A DNA stretch of 64,000 nt. It comes from Arthrobacter sp. zg-Y1171. Its GTDB lineage: Bacteria; Actinomycetota; Actinomycetes; Actinomycetales; Micrococcaceae. Below, one piece after another: positions 58,232 to 64,000 of this stretch. Both the position numbers and the translations under genes were made by a program. Numbering within the stretch: the stretch's first letter is position 1; each line of letters begins with the position of its first letter. Under the pieces are notes generated by a model that saw only the letters and a program-made list of their open reading frames with translations, was not told the DNA's origin and did not search any database. The stretch lies in NCBI RefSeq assembly GCF_025244845.1, contig NZ_CP104264.1, forward strand, positions 868,001-932,000. Direction: 5' to 3'.

Positions 58232-58313
58232 GGGAGCCTTTCGCTCGGCGGTGCGGACTCTGTGCGGGCTCGGTGCGGCGGGAAGCCGGCTCGGGTGGAA
58301 CCTGTCGGGGCCG

Positions 58314-59378
58314 CTAGCGGTGCAGCCGCTGCGGTGTTCCGGCGGACCGGGGAACCGGCACGGCCGCAATCACGGACGCAATAATGCTCGTGGCGCTGAT
58401 CCCCGTTCCGGCTGCCTTTCGCTGCAGCAGGAGCCGGTGGGCGAGTACGGGATCCGCCAGCCTCGTCACGTCGTCCGGCAGCACGAAATCCCGGCCTTCG
58501 AGCGCTGCGTAGGCCTTGGCCGCACGGAGCAGCTGCAGAAGGGCCCGGGGGCTGGCACCCAGCCGGAGATCCGGGTGTTCGCGGGTGGCCCGGCCCAGGG
58601 AAACCGTGTACTCCTTGACGGCGTCGGAAACGTAGATATCGCGGACCCTGGCGATCATGGCCGAGGCCTCGCGTATTCCCACAACGGGGGTAATGCTGTC
58701 CAGGGGTGAGCCGGATTGATGGTTCTCAAGCATTTCCACTTCGGAACGAGCATCCGGGTAGCCAAGGGAAAGCCGGGCCATGAACCTGTCCCGCTGCGCC
58801 TCCGGCAGGGGATAGGTCCCCTCCATCTCGATGGGATTCTGCGTGGCAACCACGATGAAGGGTGCCGAGAGCCGGTGGGTGCCGCCGTCGACGGTCACCT
58901 GGTGTTCCTCCATGCATTCCAGCAGAGCCGACTGGGTCTTTGCGGAAGCCCGGTTGATTTCGTCGGCGATCACCACGTTGGCGAACACCGGGCCCTGGCG
59001 GAATTCGAACCGGTGGCTGTCCTGGTTGTAGATGGACACCCCGGTGACATCCGACGGCAGCAGATCCGGGGTGAACTGGATGCGGCTGACTGTGCAGTCA
59101 ATGGTCCGGGCCAGTGTCTTGGCGAGCATTGTCTTGCCGACCCCGGGAACGTCTTCGAGCAGCACGTGCCCCTCGGCAAGGAGGACCGTCAGCACCAGCC
59201 GGGCGGCGTCTTCCTTGCCGTCAATCACCGTATTCACGGCGGCCAGGATTCCCTCTGCCGCTTCGGAGAAGGCTTGGGCGTCGACCGCGGCGGGAGGGGA
59301 ATGGAGGGTGGCGGCCGAGGGCCGGGAAGGAAAGCCGTTAAGGGACGCTGCGGCGGCAGACGGGATCGGAGCGTCCAT
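58314..59378 (-). CDS. MoxR family AAA+ ATPase
   Basis: A 354-residue chaperone-like ATPase. The first 35 residues are disordered. Walker A is LLEDVPGVGKTMLAKTLA, Walker B VVIADEINRASAKTQSALLE, followed by sensor 1 VVATQNPIEMEGTYPLPEAQ and the arginine-finger region RDRFMARL. ATG 59378 follows GGAAGG. It heads the unit with DUF58 (82-base gap) and the transglutaminase, probably regulating assembly or activity of that membrane complex. Confidence 0.93.
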   Translation of the reverse strand: MDAPIPSAAAASLNGFPSRPSAATLHSPPAAVDAQAFSEAAEGILAAVNTVIDGKEDAARLVLTVLLAEGHVLLEDVPGVGKTMLAKTLARTIDCTVSRIQFTPDLLPSDVTGVSIYNQDSHRFEFRQGPVFANVVIADEINRASAKTQSALLECMEEHQVTVDGGTHRLSAPFIVVATQNPIEMEGTYPLPEAQRDRFMARLSLGYPDARSEVEMLENHQSGSPLDSITPVVGIREASAMIARVRDIYVSDAVKEYTVSLGRATREHPDLRLGASPRALLQLLRAAKAYAALEGRDFVLPDDVTRLADPVLAHRLLLQRKAAGTGISATSIIASVIAAVPVPRSAGTPQRLHR

Positions 59379-59521
59379 GGACACCTTCCATACTCGGCGG
59401 TTGCAGCTGCAGCAAACAGACCGCACCTGCGGTGACACGGCAGGCGGAGTAAGCCCCGCTATCCGTTTTCGACCTGCGGGAGCTCCAACAGCAGTTTGTC
59501 TGTTCAGGCTACTAGCTCACC

Positions 59522-59527
59522 TAGGCT
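59522..59527 (+). promoter_or_regulatory. Candidate leaderless -10 of tatD
   Basis: TAGGCT ends seven bases before ATG 59535; no ribosome-binding site is visible. Confidence 0.5.
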
Positions 59528-59534
59528 TAAGAAC

Positions 59535-60482
59535 ATGATTAATCGAAGTGGATTTGTCCCGGGCAGCACACCGACGGCCTACCTCCCGTCCGCCGAAGGC
59601 GCCGGAACCGTCCGGCACAAGGGCAAAGGCTATCCGCCGGCTCCTGAGCCGCTGCCTGTGCCCGTAATGGATAACCACACGCATTTCGACTTTCCGGCCG
59701 GCGACATGGCCGGCGACATGGCCGGCGACTTTACGGTTGCCCTCGCCGCTGCCCTTGACGCGGCGGAGGCAGCCGGCGTCCAAGGTGCCGTCCAGGTAGG
59801 CACCGATCTCGAGTCTTCCCGCTTCACTGTTTCCGCTGTCGACGCCGATCCGCGCCTGCTGGGTGCGGTGGCCATCCACCCAAACGATGCCCCCGTGCTT
59901 GCAGCGGAAGGGACCCTGGAACCGGCGCTGGCCGAGATCGAGGCGCTCGCAGCCCATCCGCGCATCCGGGCAATCGGCGAAACCGGGCTCGATTACTTCC
60001 GGACCGGGGAAGACGGCCGGGAACGGCAGCACTACTCATTCCGCCGGCACATCGACATCGCCAAGCGCCTGGGCCTGGCACTCCAGATCCATGACCGCGA
60101 TGCGCATAACGACGTCGTCCGCCTCCTGAAGGAGGAAGGCGCCCCCGACACGGTGGTTTTCCATTGTTTCTCCGGGGACCGCGAGCTGGCCCGTACCTGC
60201 AATGAAAACGGCTGGTACATGTCGTTCTCCGGCACCGTGACCTTCAAGAATTCGCACGACCTCCACGAGGCCCTCTCGATCGCGGACCGGAACCTGCTGC
60301 TGGTTGAAACGGATGCTCCGTTCCTGACTCCCCACCCGCACCGCGGGCGTCCCAACGCCAGCTACATGGTCCCCTATACGGTGCGGTCCATGGCAGACCG
60401 CATGGGAGTGGACCTTTCCGAGCTGGGAGCAGGACTGGCCGCGAACACTGTCCGGGCCTACGGCTCCTGGGCCGAGCAGTAG
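59535..60482 (+). CDS. tatD: TatD family metal-dependent hydrolase (DNase)
   Basis: A 315-residue TIM-barrel hydrolase of the TatD family, which has 3'-5' DNase activity in characterised members. Metal ligands are visible: MDNHTHFDF, AIGETGLDYFR, LQIHDRDAH, VVFHCFSGD and LVETDAPFLTPHPHRG. About 45 residues precede the barrel. A duplicated 12-base unit (59703-59726) gives GDMAGDMAGD just after the first strand. It precedes rpfB as in mycobacteria but is separated by a hairpin and a 347-base gap. Confidence 0.93.
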   Translation: MINRSGFVPGSTPTAYLPSAEGAGTVRHKGKGYPPAPEPLPVPVMDNHTHFDFPAGDMAGDMAGDFTVALAAALDAAEAAGVQGAVQVGTDLESSRFTVSAVDADPRLLGAVAIHPNDAPVLAAEGTLEPALAEIEALAAHPRIRAIGETGLDYFRTGEDGRERQHYSFRRHIDIAKRLGLALQIHDRDAHNDVVRLLKEEGAPDTVVFHCFSGDRELARTCNENGWYMSFSGTVTFKNSHDLHEALSIADRNLLLVETDAPFLTPHPHRGRPNASYMVPYTVRSMADRMGVDLSELGAGLAANTVRAYGSWAEQ

Positions 60483-60506
60483 GAACGGCAGTCAGCACGC
60501 GTCGAA

Positions 60507-60526
60507 GCCCGCGCCGCGCCGCGGGC
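60507..60526 (+). terminator. Hairpin after tatD
   Basis: GCCCGCG (60507-60513) pairs with CGCGGGC (60520-60526) 24 bases past the tatD stop. It is GC-rich with no T-run. Confidence 0.45.
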
Positions 60527-60551
60527 CGCACGACTACCCGGGGACCCCTGT

Positions 60552-60580
60552 TTGCCCTCACATCACGGTTCGGTTACGGT
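60552..60580 (+). promoter_or_regulatory. rpfB promoter
   Basis: TTGCCC (60552-60557), 17-base spacer, TACGGT (60575-60580). Transcription would start near 60587. Confidence 0.55.
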
Positions 60581-60621
60581 AGGGAGCAATTAGCCGGGGT
60601 CGGGGAAGGCATCCGGACTAT

Positions 60622-60649
60622 CACTGCATGAACACTGCATAACACTGCA
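60622..60649 (+). repeat. Three CACTGCA direct repeats in rpfB leader
   Basis: CACTGCA occurs at 60622, 60633 and 60643, that is 11 and 10 bases apart, close to one helical turn. They lie inside the predicted transcript, so they may be a protein site or part of an RNA fold. Confidence 0.6.
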
Positions 60650-60683
60650 ACAATTTGCGGGCCCATGCCGCCGAGCGGCTGCA

Positions 60684-61996
<1,313 letters not shown>

Positions 61997-62024
61997 CCCG
62001 GGCCCGCCCAACCCCGGCTGCTTC

Positions 62025-63239
62025 TCACCCGGCCGCCATCTCGTGGGCCAGGGCCGCCGCGTGTGCTGCGCGGTCCTTGGCTCCGGCCGAGCGGAAGCGC
62101 TGTTCGCTATCCGCCAGATAGACGGAACCGGCGTCGGGCATGCCGGTCCGCGCCAAGGCCAGGCCGAGGTGGAGGGCCAGTTCGCCCGAGTCCTGGGGTG
62201 AGAGCTCGCCCCGGTGGGCGTACACGTCCGAGAGCATCCACACAGCCCGCGCATGGTCGCCGTTGAGGTCCAGCCAGATTCCCCGGCTGTGGTCTGCTTC
62301 CAGCCGCTCGGGACCATGCAGTCCGACCACCGACATGGCCGCCTCGGCATGCTCGATGCAGGTCAGGGTCTCCCTGTCGTGGATGCCCGCCCCGAGCCGG
62401 ATGGCAGCGGTGGCGTTATTGAAGCGGGCCCACAGCTCGACGTCGACGCCCGGCTCCAGGAGGTCCGCAGCAGTACGGTGGTGCATTAGCCCGGTGGAGA
62501 TGTCCCCGCGGCGAAAGGCCACAGTGCCCACCGCCCAGCGGGCCTTACCCTCGATTTGCCGGCCAACCCCCGTCTCCAGCAGGGGAAGCACCAGGGTGCG
62601 GCAGTAGGTCCATGCCTCGTCGAGCCCGCCCGCCTCGGCCAGCGCGGTGACCAGCGCTCCGCACGCGTCAAGGAAGGCAGCCGCACCGACCCTGGCTTCC
62701 TGCACCCGCGCAACGGCGCTGCGGGCATGGGTCACGGCCGAACCCAGTTCCCCGGTGCCCAGGTAGGCGGTGGCGAGCAGTGTTTCCGCCTGTGCCCGGA
62801 GGCCGGGGTACTCCGCCGCCAGGGGATGGCGGGCCAGCAGGGACGCCTTCGCGATGCAGTCCCGGTAGGCGTGCGTGGTGCAAAGACAGTGGGCTGCCAG
62901 ATAGGTCATATCCCACCAGGACTGCGGATGCCCCTCAGCCAGCGCCGCACCCGCGGCGGCATCCGCCAGTGAGCATGCCGCTCCGTAGTCGCGCTCATCC
63001 AGCGCCTGCCGGGCGGAAAGTTCCAGGAACAGGGCCGTTTGTTTCCCTGTCCGGCCCGGGGCGGCGCCTGAGTCCAGCCGGTCGGAGAGCAGGCTGACCG
63101 CACCCGGAACGGGTTCCCTCCGCCCGGCTTCCAAAAGCGAGATCTCACGGGGCCGAAAAGCACCGTGTCCTAGCTGGGCCTGCGTCAGGTTTCGCTCCTG
63201 CCGCGCCGAGCGCAGCTTTCCACCGAATGATTTGCCCAT
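62025..63239 (-). CDS. XRE-type helix-turn-helix protein with TPR-like repeats
   Basis: A 404-residue protein with an N-terminal HTH (about 6-55; GKLRSARQERNLTQAQLG, ISLLEAGRREP) and a long all-helical region with TPR-like helices (for example LRAQAETLLATAYLGTGELGSAVTHARSAV and ELALHLGLALARTGMPDAGSVYLADSEQRF, cited as ATAYLGTGELGSAV and GLALARTGMPDAG). The HTH-TPR layout recalls peptide-sensing regulators, though no ligand is evident. It sits on the opposite strand between rpfB and ksgA, which adjoin in mycobacteria. Target genes are unknown. Confidence 0.82.
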   Translation of the reverse strand: MGKSFGGKLRSARQERNLTQAQLGHGAFRPREISLLEAGRREPVPGAVSLLSDRLDSGAAPGRTGKQTALFLELSARQALDERDYGAACSLADAAAGAALAEGHPQSWWDMTYLAAHCLCTTHAYRDCIAKASLLARHPLAAEYPGLRAQAETLLATAYLGTGELGSAVTHARSAVARVQEARVGAAAFLDACGALVTALAEAGGLDEAWTYCRTLVLPLLETGVGRQIEGKARWAVGTVAFRRGDISTGLMHHRTAADLLEPGVDVELWARFNNATAAIRLGAGIHDRETLTCIEHAEAAMSVVGLHGPERLEADHSRGIWLDLNGDHARAVWMLSDVYAHRGELSPQDSGELALHLGLALARTGMPDAGSVYLADSEQRFRSAGAKDRAAHAAALAHEMAAG

Positions 63240-63276
63240 CGTCGATACCGCCGATCTCCGGGGTGCGGCACACTGT

Positions 63277-63311
63277 TACCGGTGCCGGCAATGCGCTCGA
63301 TGCTACCGGTG
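63277..63311. promoter_or_regulatory. Direct TACCGGTG repeat upstream of XRE gene
   Basis: TACCGGTG occurs at 63277-63284 and 63304-63311, 27 bases apart, each containing the palindrome ACCGGT. It could be an autoregulatory site for the XRE protein; the evidence is weak. Confidence 0.3.
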
Positions 63312-63475
63312 GAGACCAGTCGTCGGCAGGGCATTCCGTGCTTATGGAACGCAAAACGGCGAACTCGATTCCGGCACCTTCGAAGCGCGCCACCCGGGCG
63401 TGGGAAGACCTCCGGGGAGTGGACCGGACGGCTGCACCGGCGTACCCTCGGCGGCGGCAGCCACGCCCGCTCGGC

Positions 63476-63481
63476 TAGTAT
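63476..63481 (+). promoter_or_regulatory. Candidate leaderless -10 of ksgA
   Basis: TAGTAT ends six bases before GTG 63488. It implies that ksgA here has its own promoter rather than being driven only from rpfB. Confidence 0.5.
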
Positions 63482-63487
63482 TACTGG

Positions 63488-64000
63488 GTGAGAGAATCCG
63501 AACCTGCCCCCCGAACACCAGTTCCCGCACTCCTTGGTGCCTCGGATATCCGGGCGCTGGCAGAAGAACTCGGAGTCCGCCCCACTAAGAGCCTCGGCCA
63601 GAACTTCGTTATTGACGGAAACACCATCCGCCGGATTGTGGCTGCGGCGGACATCGCTCCAGGGGAGACCGTGCTGGAGGTCGGCCCCGGCCTCGGGTCC
63701 CTGACGCTCGGGCTCCTCGACGCAGCCGAGTCGGTGGTGGCTGTGGAGATCGATCCCGTCCTGGCCGGAAAGCTTCCGTCCACGGTGGGGCAGCGGCGCC
63801 CGGAAGCGGCCGGCCGGCTGCACGTTGTGCTTGGCGACGGCATGCGGATCACCGAGCTGCCCAAGGAACCGACCGCGCTGGTAGCGAACCTGCCCTATAA
63901 CGTGGCCGTCCCGGTGGTGCTGCACCTGCTGGAGCATTTCCCGTCCCTGCAGCACGGCCTGGTCATGGTCCAGGACGAAGTGGCGGACCGGATGGCAGCC
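63488..64000 (+). CDS. ksgA: 16S rRNA dimethyladenosine transferase (3' end beyond window)
   Basis: SAM-dependent enzyme (RsmA/KsgA) that dimethylates A1518 and A1519 of 16S rRNA. The 171 visible codons include [21 protein letters not shown], the SAM motif [16 protein letters not shown], the acidic VVAVEIDP and catalytic [15 protein letters not shown]. Start is GTG 63488. The frame is open at the window edge, and about 110 codons should follow. It completes the tatD-rpfB-ksgA set, interrupted by the XRE gene. Confidence 0.93.
   Translation, partial: MRESEPAPRTPVPALLGASDIRALAEELGVRPTKSLGQNFVIDGNTIRRIVAAADIAPGETVLEVGPGLGSLTLGLLDAAESVVAVEIDPVLAGKLPSTVGQRRPEAAGRLHVVLGDGMRITELPKEPTALVANLPYNVAVPVVLHLLEHFPSLQHGLVMVQDEVADRMAA

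Noticed and set aside
60628..60642. Leader peptide MNTA upstream of rpfB
   Set aside because: Only four codons, no ribosome site at proper spacing; it arises from the CACTGCAT repeat. It is noted within the leader but not called as a gene.

Overview
The window is a 64 kb chromosomal segment of a high-GC Gram-positive actinobacterium, most likely a member of the Micrococcaceae close to Arthrobacter. The evidence is a mycothiol S-conjugate amidase (mca), a WhiB regulator, an RpfB resuscitation factor, actinobacterial families (DUF4245, DUF4307, DUF3499, DUF5719, TIGR03089, TIGR01906), and gene order that, recalled from memory, matches stretches of the Mycobacterium tuberculosis chromosome (greA-DUF4307-mca-DUF255-hlyIII-uppS; fum-glpX-DUF4245; pmt/rsmI; tatD-rpfB-ksgA). 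I saw no rRNA, tRNA, CRISPR array, transposase or prophage gene.

Layout. 1-1.3 kb: an edge-truncated LivH-type permease carrying a fused extracellular domain. 1.6-7.5 kb: a BI-1 membrane protein, a GAF-ANTAR regulator, an aldose epimerase, an AI-2E-type permease, threonine deaminase and rhomboid protease. 7.5-16.4 kb: greA with a structured leader, then the mca neighbourhood, a short-chain prenyl synthase, PIN-PhoH ATPase, prepilin peptidase and Nudix hydrolase. 16.4-25 kb: a TetR-controlled drug exporter, fumarase with carbonic anhydrase, DUF4245, FBPase II, a TspO-like protein and a Fem transferase. 25.2-29.5 kb: a catabolic island of lower-GC appearance (MHS transporter, 4-hydroxy-2-oxovalerate aldolase, acetaldehyde dehydrogenase, IclR). 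29.5-35.7 kb: manA, an LCP cell-wall ligase, purE/purK, GtrA and TIGR03089. 36-46.5 kb: WhiB, a 1159-residue membrane glycosyltransferase, DUF5719, a zincin-like protein, DUF3499, Trm112, ahcY, RDD and SpoIIM proteins. 46.6-54.5 kb: a TIGR01906 protein, acyl-CoA ligase, protein mannosyltransferase, rsmI and succinate-semialdehyde dehydrogenase. 54.5-64 kb: a MoxR-DUF58-transglutaminase operon, tatD, rpfB, an XRE-type regulator and the start of ksgA.

Most genes are core housekeeping or envelope functions. Cell-envelope genes recur: LCP, Fem transferase, GtrA, PMT, the membrane glycosyltransferase, manA and RpfB. Many start codons sit 6-8 bases after a TANNNT element, which suggests frequent leaderless transcription. 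Strong rho-independent-type hairpins mark convergent gene ends.

The most interesting signals are regulatory. The rpfB leader has two mutually exclusive hairpins, one with a UUCG loop and a U5 tail. The greA leader is long and folded. A perfect 16-bp palindrome lies exactly over the -10 of whiB. The large glycosyltransferase has no ATG/GTG/TTG before its conserved first strand. The aldolase/dehydrogenase island lacks its usual hydratase.
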